DNA of 64,000 nucleotides, taken from contig CAYJLV010000003.1 of NCBI GenBank assembly GCA_964371405.1, positions 1-64,000 on the forward strand, written 5' to 3'. Below are positions 1 to 10,836 of this stretch, one piece after another. Origin of the DNA: JAMHWF01 sp964371405 (GTDB lineage Bacteria > Pseudomonadota > Gammaproteobacteria > Burkholderiales > Burkholderiaceae_C). Numbering within the stretch: the first letter of the stretch is position 1; each line of letters opens with the position of its first letter. The notes beneath the pieces are model-generated. The model was not told the origin of the DNA and ran no database searches. It was given only the letters and a program-made list of their open reading frames with translations. The position numbers and the translations under genes are program-made.

Positions 1-1888
<1,888 letters not shown>

Positions 1889-2003
1889 GCCTTGTCTCCT
1901 TGCCTTCGAAGCAGCCGGTACTGTGGCGCCGCCGGCTGACGGGTGCCTTACTCTACCCGCCGCCCCTAGAATCCGCCCACTTCCCACACGACACCCCTGC
2001 CCG

Positions 2004-2606
2004 ATGCCCGCCCTTCGCGACCACACCGCCATCCGGCTGCGCCCGCTGCCCAACATGATCTTCGCGACCCGCTGGCTGCAGCTGCCGCTGTACCTCGGGC
2101 TGATCCTGGCGCAGGCGGTCTACGTCTACCACTTCTGGGTCGAGCTGGTGCACCTGATCGAGGCCGCGTTCGGAAACGCCGCCGCACTGCAGCAGCTCGT
2201 CACGAGCATCGGCTACCGCAGCGACGCGCCGGTCACGGCGCTCAACGAGACGATCATCATGCTCGTCGTGCTGGCGCTGATCGACGTCGTCATGATCTCC
2301 AACCTGCTGATCATGGTGATCGTCGGCGGCTACGAGACCTTCGTCTCGCGCCTCAACCTCGAGGGCCACCCCGACCAGCCCGAGTGGCTCAGCCACGTCA
2401 ACGCCTCGGTGCTGAAGGTCAAGCTGGCCACCGCCATCATCGGCATCAGCTCGATCCACCTGCTCAAGACGTTCATCAACGCAGCCAACTACACCGACAA
2501 GGTGCTGCTGTGGCAGACGCTGATCCACATCACGTTCCTGCTGTCGGCGCTGGCGATCGCGGCGACCGACCGGCTGATGACGCCGACGGCGCACGACGAC
2601 CACTGA
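2004..2606 (+). CDS. UPF0114 (YqhA-type) family inner-membrane protein
   Basis: A 200-residue integral membrane protein with three or four hydrophobic segments. The first begins RWLQLPLYLGLILAQ, the typical N-terminal signature of the UPF0114 family; later come a hydrophobic run (IIMLVVLALIDVVMISNLLIM) and a GGYETFVSRL stretch also seen in the family. The function of the family is not established. The ATG at 2004 is chosen because upstream in-frame codons run back into the acs promoter; an internal ATG at 2055 would shorten it by 17 residues. It stands alone between divergent acs and the downstream cardiolipin synthase. Confidence 0.85.
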   Translation: MPALRDHTAIRLRPLPNMIFATRWLQLPLYLGLILAQAVYVYHFWVELVHLIEAAFGNAAALQQLVTSIGYRSDAPVTALNETIIMLVVLALIDVVMISNLLIMVIVGGYETFVSRLNLEGHPDQPEWLSHVNASVLKVKLATAIIGISSIHLLKTFINAANYTDKVLLWQTLIHITFLLSALAIAATDRLMTPTAHDDH

Positions 2607-2676
2607 ACCGGTTCCCGCCGGCGCTGCGCCGCCCGATGCTCCGGCGCAGCGCAGCGGGGTCACAATCCCCGGCGCC

Positions 2677-4119
2677 ATGAAGGAAGTCCTGACCGAGGTG
2701 TGGGCCGTGACGTCGGCGGTGGTGCACGTCGGCGCCGCCGTCGCCGTCACGCTCGACGCCGTGCTGCGCAAGCGCCGCGTCAGCGCCGTCATCGGCTGGG
2801 TCGGCCTGGCGTGGCTGGCGCCGATCGTCGGCTCGCTGCTCTACCTGCTGCTGGGCATCAACCGCATCCAGCGCAGCGCAGTCGCGCTCGGCATGAGCCA
2901 CGCCTGGGCCCAGGAGGCGCCGCCGGCCGGGGCCGGCAGCGCCGTCGCCAGCCCCCGCGACCCGCGCTTCGCCGGCCTCGACCGGCTGGCCGCTCTCGTC
3001 ACGGGCGGTGCGCTGGTCGCCGGCAACCGCGTCGAGCCACTCGAGGACGGCGACCGCGCCTACCCCGCGATGCTCGCGGCGATCGACGGCGCGACGCGCT
3101 CCGTCACGCTGGCCAGCTACATCTTCGACCACGACAGCGCCGGCCGCGCCTTCGCCGAGGCGCTGCAGCACGCACGTGAGCGTGGCGTCGAAGTGCGCGT
3201 GCTGATCGACGGCCTGGGCGCGCGCTACAGCCGGCCCGACATGATCGGCCGCCTGCGACGCGCCGGCGTGCCGGTGGCTGCCTTCCTGCCGACTCGCAAC
3301 CCGCTGCTGTCGCGCTATGCCAACCTGCGCAACCACCGCAAGATCATGGTCGTCGACGGCGCCGCGGGCTACACCGGCGGCATGAACATCCGCGCCGGCC
3401 ATTGCGTAGAGCAGCAGCCGCCGCATCCGGTGCGCTGCCTGCATTTCGAGGTGCGCGGACCGATCGTCACCGACCTGCAGCGCACCTTCGCCATCGACTG
3501 GGCCTTCGCCAGCGGCGAGGCGCTGCGCGGCGAGTGCTGGTTCGCGCCGCCGCCGGCCGAAGACGCCGGCCCGGTGCTGGCGCGCGGCATCCGTGACGGC
3601 CCCGACGCCGACATCGACAACACGCGTCAGGTGCTGCTCGGTGCGCTGGCCGTCGCGCGCACGCGCGTGCGCATCGTGACACCCTACTTCCTGCCAGACG
3701 AAGTGCTCGTCGCCGCGCTGAAGGTGACGGCGCTGCGCGGCGTCGCCGTCGACATCGTGCTGCCCGGACGCAGCAACATCCGTGTGATCGACTGGGCGAT
3801 GCAGCCGCAACTGCCCGAGCTGATCGACGCCGGCTGCCGCGTGTGGCTGACGCCGCCGCCGTTCGACCACACGAAGATCTTCGTCGTCGACGACGGCTGG
3901 ACGCTCATCGGCTCGAGCAACTGGGACGCGCGCAGCCTGCGCCTGAACTTCGAATACAACCTGGAGTGCCACGACGACGTGCTGGTGCGCCGCCTCGACG
4001 CGCTGGTCGATGCGCGCATCGCAACTGCGCGACGCGTCGACGCCGCCGGGCTGCGCGCGCTGCCGCTGGCGCTGCGCTTGCGCGACGGATTGGCCCGGCT
4101 GTTGTCGCCGTACCTGTAG
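2677..4119 (+). CDS. cls: Cardiolipin synthase (phospholipase D superfamily)
   Basis: Condenses phosphatidylglycerol molecules to cardiolipin at the inner membrane. The protein has 480 residues, normal for bacterial cardiolipin synthases. Two N-terminal hydrophobic segments (about residues 8-65) precede two HKD catalytic motifs: HRKIMVVD at about residue 220, followed by GYTGGMNI, and HTKIFVVD at about residue 398, followed by LIGSSNWDARSLRLNFE. Both motifs are intact, so activity is expected. A 24-bp perfect palindrome lies directly behind the stop and may end the transcript. Confidence 0.95.
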   Translation: MKEVLTEVWAVTSAVVHVGAAVAVTLDAVLRKRRVSAVIGWVGLAWLAPIVGSLLYLLLGINRIQRSAVALGMSHAWAQEAPPAGAGSAVASPRDPRFAGLDRLAALVTGGALVAGNRVEPLEDGDRAYPAMLAAIDGATRSVTLASYIFDHDSAGRAFAEALQHARERGVEVRVLIDGLGARYSRPDMIGRLRRAGVPVAAFLPTRNPLLSRYANLRNHRKIMVVDGAAGYTGGMNIRAGHCVEQQPPHPVRCLHFEVRGPIVTDLQRTFAIDWAFASGEALRGECWFAPPPAEDAGPVLARGIRDGPDADIDNTRQVLLGALAVARTRVRIVTPYFLPDEVLVAALKVTALRGVAVDIVLPGRSNIRVIDWAMQPQLPELIDAGCRVWLTPPPFDHTKIFVVDDGWTLIGSSNWDARSLRLNFEYNLECHDDVLVRRLDALVDARIATARRVDAAGLRALPLALRLRDGLARLLSPYL

Positions 4120-4126
4120 CGGCGCC

Positions 4127-4150
4127 GCGGCTTGACGCGCGTCAAGCCGC
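4127..4150. terminator. Perfect 12+12 palindrome behind cls
   Basis: GCGGCTTGACGC is followed at once by its exact reverse complement, eight bases after the cls stop codon. It would form a stable hairpin in the transcript, but no T-tract follows. A transcript-end or mRNA-stabilising role is inferred from position only. Confidence 0.45.
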
Positions 4151-4223
4151 ATACCCGAGTTCGGCGACGGTGTTGACCCGAGAGCCTATGCTGTGCCGTT
4201 GTCGTTTCCGGAGGGCCGCATCC

Positions 4224-4649
4224 ATGCCGCAACATCCTGTCAGCCCCACTGAGGCACCGGCGCGAGCGCTGGCGCTGATGGTCGCCGCCAACGGCTGCAT
4301 CGACGAGCAGGAGCTGCAAACGCTCGGGCGGCTCGATGCCTTCGCCCGCCTGGGCATCAGCCGCGACCGCTTCGTCGTGCTGGCAAGGGATTGCCTCGCC
4401 GAGATCGGAGCGCACCTCTGCGAGCGGTCCTGGCTGAGCATGGACCACACGCTGCAGGTCGACCGCATCCTCGATGCCGTCGTGGACCCGCAGCAGCGCC
4501 TGCTGGTGTGCCGCCTCGCTGCCGCGGTGATCACCGCCGACGGGCGTGTCAGCCACGACGAGCGCCTGGTCTACGAGCGGGCGCTGGTCCGCTGGCGAAT
4601 CAGCCAGCCGATGGTGACGGGCGCGATCCTGGCCGACGGCGCGCGCTGA
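4224..4649 (+). CDS. TerB-like / DjlA-N-like helical protein
   Basis: A 141-residue soluble, mostly helical protein. The acidic repeats resemble the TerB/tellurite-resistance-type fold: an early LMVAANGCIDEQEL and a late RLAAAVITADGRVSHDERLVYERAL, each with the D/E-rich turn typical of that family. The role of most such proteins is unknown. The ATG at 4224 is preceded by GGAGGG (4209-4214) at good spacing; longer in-frame starts lie inside cls in another frame and are unlikely. It is convergent with the P-type ATPase, with a perfect palindrome between them. Confidence 0.75.
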   Translation: MPQHPVSPTEAPARALALMVAANGCIDEQELQTLGRLDAFARLGISRDRFVVLARDCLAEIGAHLCERSWLSMDHTLQVDRILDAVVDPQQRLLVCRLAAAVITADGRVSHDERLVYERALVRWRISQPMVTGAILADGAR

Positions 4650-4657
4650 CTCGCGCG

Positions 4658-4683
4658 ACCTCGCCGCCGGCCGGCGGCGAGGT
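4658..4683. terminator. Perfect 13+13 palindrome between convergent genes
   Basis: ACCTCGCCGCCGG abuts its exact reverse complement. It sits between the convergent TerB-like and P-type ATPase genes, eight bases past the first stop and seven before the second, as expected for a two-way terminator. There is no T-tract on either strand, so the role is inferred from symmetry and position. Confidence 0.55.
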
Positions 4684-4689
4684 GCGGCG

Positions 4690-7506
4690 TCAGTCGATGG
4701 CCCCGCGGCGCGCCAGCGCCTTGCGCCCCTCCTCGGCCCACAGCACGACGCTGGCCAGCGCGACCAGCGGCAGCAGACCGTCGAGCGGCAGCGGCACGGT
4801 GTGGAACAGCGCGTTCATCCAAGGCAGGTAGAGAACGGCCGCCTGCAGCAGCACGCTCGCCGCCAGCCCGCCGGCGAGCCAGCGGTTGCGCGGCGCGCCC
4901 CAGCCCAGCGCCGAGCGCAGCGGCGAGCGGCAGTTCAGCACGTTGAACCACTGGCACATCACCATCAACGTGAAGGTCTCGGTGCGCACCTCGTCGATGC
5001 CGGCGCCGCCGGCCAGACGCCATACGAACCAGCCGAAGGTGACGACGACGGCCGCCGTCACCATCACGACGAGCCGGCCGAACATGGAACGGTCGATCAG
5101 CGCATCGTCGCGCGGCACCGGCGCACGGCGCATCTCGTCGCCGTCGGGCGGCTCCATCACGAGGTTGAGCGTCAGCGTGCCCTCGGTGACGATGTTGATC
5201 CACAGGATCTGCACCGCCACCAGCGGCAGCGGGAAGCCCCCGAGCAGCGCCAGCAGCAGCACGATCACTTCGTCGATCGACGTCGCGAACAGGTAGAGGA
5301 TGACCTTCTTCAGGTTGCCGTAGACGACGCGGCCCTGCTCGACGGCGCCGACGATGGTGGCGAAGTTGTCGTCGGTGACGACGATCTTGGCCGCGCTCTT
5401 GGCGACCTCGGTGCCGGTGATGCCCATCGCCACGCCGACGTCGGCGCGCGCCAGCGCCGGCGCGTCGTTGACGCCGTCGCCCGTCATTGCGACGACGTCG
5501 CCGCGCGCCTGCAGCGCCTCGACGATGCGCAGCTTCTGCGCCGGCTGCACGCGCGCGAAGACGGCGATGCGCGGCAGCTCTTCGCGCAGGTCGGCCTCGC
5601 CCATGCATTCGAGCTCGGCGCCATCGACGGCGCGGTCGCCTTCGCGCGCGATGCCGAGCTCGCGCGCGATCGCCAGGCCCGTGAGCTTGTGGTCCCCGGT
5701 CACCATCACGGGGCGCATGCCGGCGTCGCGGCAGGCGGCGACGGCGACGCGCGCCTCGTCGCGCGGCGGGTCGATCTCGCCGGCCAGGCCGAGCAGCACG
5801 GAACGGCCGGCCAGCGCGTCGAAGCCGGCGTCGCCATCGAGCGCGGCGCCTTCGTCGACGCGCGCGAAGGCCAGCACGCGCAGCGCGCGCGCCGCCATCG
5901 CGTCGGCGGCTGTGCGCGCCGCGCGCAGCCGTGCTGCGTCGTCGCCGGCGCACAGGCGCAGCACGGCTTCGGGCGAGCCCTTGACGACGACGTGGCATCG
6001 CGCGCCGGGCGGCGCATGGCGCGTCGCCATCAACTGATGATCGGAGTCGAACGGCAGCTCGCCGTCGCGCGGCTCGGCGCGCGCCAGCGCCGCCAGGTCG
6101 AGGCCGGCCTTCGCGGCGAGCACGCGCAGCGCACCTTCCGTCGGGTCGCCGAGCACGGCCCAGCCTTCGCGCACGCCGTCCTCGGGGGCGAGCAGCTCGG
6201 CGTCGTTGCACAGCGCTGCGGCTTGGACGAGGGCGCGCACTGCGGCGTCGCCCGCGGCATCGACACGCTCGCCGCCGACGATGCGCAACTCGCCGATCGG
6301 CGCATAGCCGCCGCCCGACACGGCGACCTCACGGCCGTCGGGCAGCCACAGCGCCGTCGCCGTCATCTCGTTGCGCGTCAGCGTGCCCGTCTTGTCGCTG
6401 CAGATCACCGTCGTCGAGCCCAGCGTCTCGACGGCAGCCAGCCGCCGGATGATGGCGCCGCGCGCCGCCATGCGCTGCATGCCGACGGCCAGCGCGATCG
6501 TCATCGCCACCGGCAGGCCCTCGGGCACGACGGACACCATCTGGCTGATCGCGACCATCAGCACGTCGCCCAACGGCATCTCGCGCCACAGGCCGAGCGC
6601 GACGACGACACCGAACAGCACGAGCGCTGCCGCCGCCAGCCAGCGTCCGAAGCGCTCGATGCGCTGCTCGAGCGGCGTGCGCGGCTCGGCGGCGCCCGCT
6701 GTCATGCCGGCGATGCGGCCGATCTCGGTGTGTGCTCCGGTCGCGACGACGACGGCGCGCGCGCGCCCGGCCGTCGCATGCGTGCCCGAATGGACCATGT
6801 TGTGGCGGTCGGCGAGACCGGTCGCCGGCGGCAGCGGCCGCGCGTGCTTGGCCACCGGCACCGATTCGCCGGTCAGCGCGGCCTCCGACACCTGCAGTTG
6901 CTGCGTGTCGATCAGGCGCGCGTCGGCGCCGACGGCGTCGCCCGCGGCGATCATGAGCACGTCGCCCGGCACCAGTCCGCGCGCCTCGATTTCGCACTCG
7001 GCGCCATCGCGCAGCACGCGCACGCGCAGGGCGGCGAGGCGCCGCAGCGCCGCCATCGAGCGCTCGGCGCGCCCCTCCTGCGCGGCGCCGATCAGCGCGT
7101 TGGCGACGACGACGGCGAGGATCACGACGGCGTCGCCGCGCTCGCCGAGCGCGACGGCGAGCACGGCCGCCACCAGCAGGATGTAGATCAGCGGGCTCTT
7201 GAACTGGCGTGCGAAGACGCGCCACGCCGGGCGCGGCGGCGCCTCGGGCAGTGCGTTGGCGCCGTAGCGCGCGACGCGCTCACGCACGGCGGCGGCGTCG
7301 AGCCCGCGTTGCGAGTCGCCGCCGGCTGCCCGCAGCGCGGCGTCGGCCGCCATCGCATGCCACGGCGCCGATGCATCGGCGTCGGCGGGCGGGGCGTGGG
7401 CGCTGGCTGGGGTCACGGGCAGGCGGGTCGGGTCGTGCGCGGGCCAGTATCGCCGCTCGGCACCACGCCGTGTCCGCAACGCCGCGCTGGCTACACTTGC
7501 GGGCAT
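4690..7506 (-). CDS. P-type (P2/SERCA-like) cation-transporting ATPase
   Basis: An integral membrane ATPase of 938 residues that moves cations using an aspartyl-phosphate intermediate. Domains in order: cation-ATPase N-terminal domain, TM pair, actuator domain with TGES (about residue 212), PEGLP in TM4, phosphorylation motif DKTGTLT (Asp about 371), TGDGVNDAP hinge (about 673-681) and a six-helix C-terminal membrane domain. The layout matches SERCA/PMCA-type pumps. In TM6 the segment WINIVTEGTLTLN carries Glu where calcium pumps have the Asp of the NxxxD site, so the ion is uncertain. The ATG at 7506 has GGGAGGG upstream, but it lies only 29 bp from the divergent fumarase; GTG 7416 is a reasonable alternative. 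Confidence 0.9.
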   Translation of the reverse strand: MPASVASAALRTRRGAERRYWPAHDPTRLPVTPASAHAPPADADASAPWHAMAADAALRAAGGDSQRGLDAAAVRERVARYGANALPEAPPRPAWRVFARQFKSPLIYILLVAAVLAVALGERGDAVVILAVVVANALIGAAQEGRAERSMAALRRLAALRVRVLRDGAECEIEARGLVPGDVLMIAAGDAVGADARLIDTQQLQVSEAALTGESVPVAKHARPLPPATGLADRHNMVHSGTHATAGRARAVVVATGAHTEIGRIAGMTAGAAEPRTPLEQRIERFGRWLAAAALVLFGVVVALGLWREMPLGDVLMVAISQMVSVVPEGLPVAMTIALAVGMQRMAARGAIIRRLAAVETLGSTTVICSDKTGTLTRNEMTATALWLPDGREVAVSGGGYAPIGELRIVGGERVDAAGDAAVRALVQAAALCNDAELLAPEDGVREGWAVLGDPTEGALRVLAAKAGLDLAALARAEPRDGELPFDSDHQLMATRHAPPGARCHVVVKGSPEAVLRLCAGDDAARLRAARTAADAMAARALRVLAFARVDEGAALDGDAGFDALAGRSVLLGLAGEIDPPRDEARVAVAACRDAGMRPVMVTGDHKLTGLAIARELGIAREGDRAVDGAELECMGEADLREELPRIAVFARVQPAQKLRIVEALQARGDVVAMTGDGVNDAPALARADVGVAMGITGTEVAKSAAKIVVTDDNFATIVGAVEQGRVVYGNLKKVILYLFATSIDEVIVLLLALLGGFPLPLVAVQILWINIVTEGTLTLNLVMEPPDGDEMRRAPVPRDDALIDRSMFGRLVVMVTAAVVVTFGWFVWRLAGGAGIDEVRTETFTLMVMCQWFNVLNCRSPLRSALGWGAPRNRWLAGGLAASVLLQAAVLYLPWMNALFHTVPLPLDGLLPLVALASVVLWAEEGRKALARRGAID

Positions 7507-7535
7507 CGCAGTCCCTCCCCGCCCGCCCGTCCGCC

Positions 7536-9077
7536 ATGGCCACCCCGATCCGTCACGCCGACTTCGTCGACAGCATCGCCGCCGCGCTGCAGTACATCAG
7601 CTGCTACCACCCCGCCGACTTCATCGCCAACCTGGCGCGCGCCTACGAGCGCGAGCAGAGCCCGGCGGCCAAGGACGCGATTGCGCAGATCCTCACCAAC
7701 TCGAAGATGTGCGCCGAAGGGCGCCGCCCGATCTGCCAGGACACGGGCATCGTCAACGTGTTCCTCGAAATCGGCATGGACGTGCGCTTCGAGGGCTTCG
7801 CCGGCTCGATCGAGGATGCCGTGGACGAAGGCGTGCGCCGCGGCTACCTCGACCCCGACAACACGCTGCGCGCGTCGGTGCTCGCCGATCCGATCTTCGA
7901 GCGCAAGAACACGCAGGACAACACGCCGGCCGTGGTGCACATGAGCGTCGTGCCCGGCAACACGGTCGAGGTGACGGTCGCCGCCAAGGGCGGCGGCAGC
8001 GAGAACAAGAGCAAGTTCGTCATGATGAACCCGAGCGACGACCTGGTCGACTGGGTGCTCAAGACGGTGCCGACGATGGGCGCCGGCTGGTGCCCGCCGG
8101 GCATGCTGGGCATCGGCATCGGCGGCACGGCCGAGAAGGCGATGCTGCTGGCCAAGAAATCGCTGATGGAGCCGATCGAAATGTTCGAGCTCAGGCAGCG
8201 CGGCCCGAAGAACAAGCTCGAGGAGCTGCGCATCGAGCTCTACGAGAAGGTCAACGCGCTGGGCATCGGCGCGCAGGGCCTGGGCGGCCTGACGACGGTG
8301 CTCGACGTCAAGATCGCGACGTATCCGACGCACGCGGCGAGCAAGCCGGTGGCGATGATCCCCAACTGCGCGGCGACGCGCCACGCCCACTTCGTGCTCG
8401 ACGGCTCGGGCCCGGCTTATCTCGAGCCGCCGAGCCTCGATCTGTGGCCCGACGTGCAGTGGGCGCCCGACTACAACAAGAGCAGGAAGGTCGATCTCAA
8501 CACGCTGACGAAGCAGCAGGTCGCAAGCTGGAAGCCGGGCGACACGCTGTTGCTCAGCGGCAAGATGCTGACCGGCCGCGACGCCGCGCACCAGCGCATC
8601 CAGGAGATGCTGGCCCGCGGCGAGAAGCTGCCCGTGGCCTTCACCAACCGCGTCATCTACTATGTCGGCCCGGTCGATCCGGTGCGTGACGAGGTCGTCG
8701 GCCCGGCGGGCCCGACGACAGCCACGCGCATGGACAAGTTCACCGAGATGATGCTGAGCGAAACCGGGCTGATCTCGATGGTCGGCAAGGCCGAGCGCGG
8801 GGCGGTCGCGATCGAGGCGATCCGCAAGCACGGCAGCGCATATCTCATGGCGGTGGGCGGCGCCGCCTACCTCGTCGCCAAGGCGATCAAGGGCGCCAGG
8901 GTCGTGGGCTTCGCCGATCTCGGCATGGAGGCGATCTACGAGTTCGACGTGAAGGACATGCCCGTCACCGTGGCGGTCGATGCGACCGGCAGCAGCGTGC
9001 ACCAGACCGGCCCGCTCGACTGGCAGGCTCGCATCGCGTCGGGCGCGGCGAAGACGATCCCCGTCGCAGCAGTCTGA
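7536..9077 (+). CDS. fumA: Fumarate hydratase class I (iron-sulfur)
   Basis: Interconverts fumarate and malate in the TCA cycle. The 513-residue protein is the fused alpha+beta form of class I fumarases. The alpha part shows RRPICQDTGIVNVFLEIG and KGGGSENKSKF, with the cysteines expected to hold the [4Fe-4S] cluster (CAEGRRPIC and PNCAATRH). The beta part shows LLSGKMLTGRDAAHQRI and GPAGPTTATRMD. The chosen ATG at 7536 begins the conserved N-terminus; the same reading frame is open far upstream but only as antisense to the ATPase. The two divergent genes share a very short intergenic region. Confidence 0.96.
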   Translation: MATPIRHADFVDSIAAALQYISCYHPADFIANLARAYEREQSPAAKDAIAQILTNSKMCAEGRRPICQDTGIVNVFLEIGMDVRFEGFAGSIEDAVDEGVRRGYLDPDNTLRASVLADPIFERKNTQDNTPAVVHMSVVPGNTVEVTVAAKGGGSENKSKFVMMNPSDDLVDWVLKTVPTMGAGWCPPGMLGIGIGGTAEKAMLLAKKSLMEPIEMFELRQRGPKNKLEELRIELYEKVNALGIGAQGLGGLTTVLDVKIATYPTHAASKPVAMIPNCAATRHAHFVLDGSGPAYLEPPSLDLWPDVQWAPDYNKSRKVDLNTLTKQQVASWKPGDTLLLSGKMLTGRDAAHQRIQEMLARGEKLPVAFTNRVIYYVGPVDPVRDEVVGPAGPTTATRMDKFTEMMLSETGLISMVGKAERGAVAIEAIRKHGSAYLMAVGGAAYLVAKAIKGARVVGFADLGMEAIYEFDVKDMPVTVAVDATGSSVHQTGPLDWQARIASGAAKTIPVAAV

Positions 9078-9078
9078 C

Positions 9079-9102
9079 GCCGCCGGAGTCGGGTCCGGCG
9101 GC
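9079..9102 (+). terminator. GC hairpin between fumarase and PLD gene
   Basis: A 9-bp perfect stem (GCCGCCGGA and its complement) encloses a 6-base loop, starting right behind the fumarase stop. No T-tract follows, and the next gene's ribosome-binding site AAGGAGGGG lies a few bases on. It may be an attenuator or an mRNA-stability element rather than a full terminator. Confidence 0.4.
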
Positions 9103-9123
9103 GGCGCAAGGAGGGGAACACCG

Positions 9124-10836
9124 ATGCGCATCCGCAAGACCCGGCGCGGCCTCGCGCTGCAGGCTGTCGCCGGCACCAACGTCGTGCTGCTCGGCATGGA
9201 CATGAAGGCCGCCGACTGCGCCGGCCACCTCGGCTTCGCCGTGCACCGCACCGACCACACCGAGGGCAACGCCGGCTGGATCAACGGCATGAAGACCTTC
9301 GAGGCCACCGACCCCGGCCTCGGCCCCGAGGCGCGCTACCCGACGGATCGCCACCCGATCCAGGGCTTCACCTGGTCGGACTTCAGCGCCAAGCCCGATC
9401 ACCGCTACACCTACCGCGTGCAGGCGCTGCGCGGCACGCCGACGGCGCTCGAACCGTACAAGGAGGTCGCGGTCGAGGTACAGACGGAGTCGGAGTTCGG
9501 CGGCGACCACGACATCTTCTTCAACCGCGGCGCCGCCGCGTCGCAGGAGTACCAGCGCCGCTTCGAAGGCATTCCACCCGACCCGAAGAATCCGCTCGAT
9601 CCGCGCTGGGCCTGGTTGTCGCGCCACGTGATGGAGGCCATCGTCGCCTTCACCGGCCGCGCCGCCGGCCGCGGCTGGGGCTTGCGCGTCGCGGCCTACG
9701 AGTTCCGCCTGCCGGCCTTCGCGCACGAGTTGCGCAAGGCGCACCTGCGCGGCGCCGACGTGAAGATCCTCCACGACGGCAACGCCAACCCGCCCGGCGA
9801 CGACGGCGCCGTGTTCCCGCGCGACGAGAACCGCGCCGCCGTCGCCGCGGCGCGCATCAAGGGGCTGGCGCGCGAGCGCGTGACGCGCGCCGACGTGAAG
9901 CAGCCGCCGATCTCGCACCACAAGTTCATCGTGCTGACGAAGGACGGCCGCGCCCAGGCCGTGCTGACGGGATCGACCAACTTCTCGCTCGGCGGCGTGT
10001 TCGGCCAGTCCAACGTCGTGCACTGCGTCGACGACCCGGTGGTCGCGCAGGCCTACCTCGACTGCTGGAACGAGATCGCGCGCAACCCGCCGCACGGCCC
10101 GCTGCGCGATGCGCTCGAGGCGCGCCACCCCGTCCCCGCGGGTCTGCCGCCGCCCGGCACGAGCGTGCTGCTGAGCCCGCGCCGCTCGCTCGACGCGCTG
10201 CGCTGGTACGCCGAGCGCGCGCGCGAGGCGCCGCGCGCCCTGTTCATGACCTTCGCCTTCGGCATGAACGACGAGTTCAAGCAGGTCTACCGCGACGGCC
10301 GCGCGCCGCTGCGTTACGCGCTGTTCGACAAACTGATCGCTTCGGGCGTGCGCCGCGAACAACGCCCCGCCGCCGAGGCCGAGATGCGCGCGCTGCGGGC
10401 GCTGCCGCAGAACCGCTTCGCCGTCGGCAACCTGCTGGCGACGAACCGCTTCGACCGCTGGGTGCGCGAGACGCTGACCGGGCTCAACAGCCACGTGCGC
10501 TACATCCACACCAAGTTCATGCTCGTCGACCCGCTCGGCCGTGACCCGCTCGTCGTCACCGGCTCGGCCAACTTCAGCGAGGCGTCGACGACGGCCAACG
10601 ACGAGAACATGCTCGTGATCCGCGGCGACACGCGCGTCGCCGATCTCTACGTCGGCGAGTACATGCGGCTGTGGAACCACTACGCGTTCCGCGAATGGGC
10701 GGCAGCGCAGCCGCATCCGTCGGACGCGAAGTTTCGCCACCTCGACACGACGGACCGCTGGTGGCGCGGCTACTTCGGCGACACCGAGCGCAGCCGCCAG
10801 CGCCGCTACTTCGCGGGCAGCTCGGGCGCGAGCTGA
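9124..10836 (+). CDS. Phospholipase D-like domain protein
   Basis: A 570-residue protein with two HKD half-sites of the PLD superfamily: HHKFIVLTKDGR followed by AVLTGSTNFSLGG, and HTKFMLVDPLGR followed by VVTGSANFSEAST. Both carry the His, Lys and downstream Asn/Ser residues expected of active enzymes. The N-terminal roughly 130 residues resemble an extracellular-style beta domain rather than a membrane anchor. No clear signal peptide is seen. The substrate cannot be read from sequence; phospholipid or nucleic-acid phosphodiester cleavage are both possible. The start has a strong AAGGAGGGG site. Its 3' end overlaps the convergent mscS-type gene by 31 bp. Confidence 0.85.
   Translation: MRIRKTRRGLALQAVAGTNVVLLGMDMKAADCAGHLGFAVHRTDHTEGNAGWINGMKTFEATDPGLGPEARYPTDRHPIQGFTWSDFSAKPDHRYTYRVQALRGTPTALEPYKEVAVEVQTESEFGGDHDIFFNRGAAASQEYQRRFEGIPPDPKNPLDPRWAWLSRHVMEAIVAFTGRAAGRGWGLRVAAYEFRLPAFAHELRKAHLRGADVKILHDGNANPPGDDGAVFPRDENRAAVAAARIKGLARERVTRADVKQPPISHHKFIVLTKDGRAQAVLTGSTNFSLGGVFGQSNVVHCVDDPVVAQAYLDCWNEIARNPPHGPLRDALEARHPVPAGLPPPGTSVLLSPRRSLDALRWYAERAREAPRALFMTFAFGMNDEFKQVYRDGRAPLRYALFDKLIASGVRREQRPAAEAEMRALRALPQNRFAVGNLLATNRFDRWVRETLTGLNSHVRYIHTKFMLVDPLGRDPLVVTGSANFSEASTTANDENMLVIRGDTRVADLYVGEYMRLWNHYAFREWAAAQPHPSDAKFRHLDTTDRWWRGYFGDTERSRQRRYFAGSSGAS

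Noticed and set aside
4801..7944. A 1047-codon plus-strand ORF
   Set aside because: It is antisense to the P-type ATPase and then runs out of frame into fumarase; protein-like sequence is absent.
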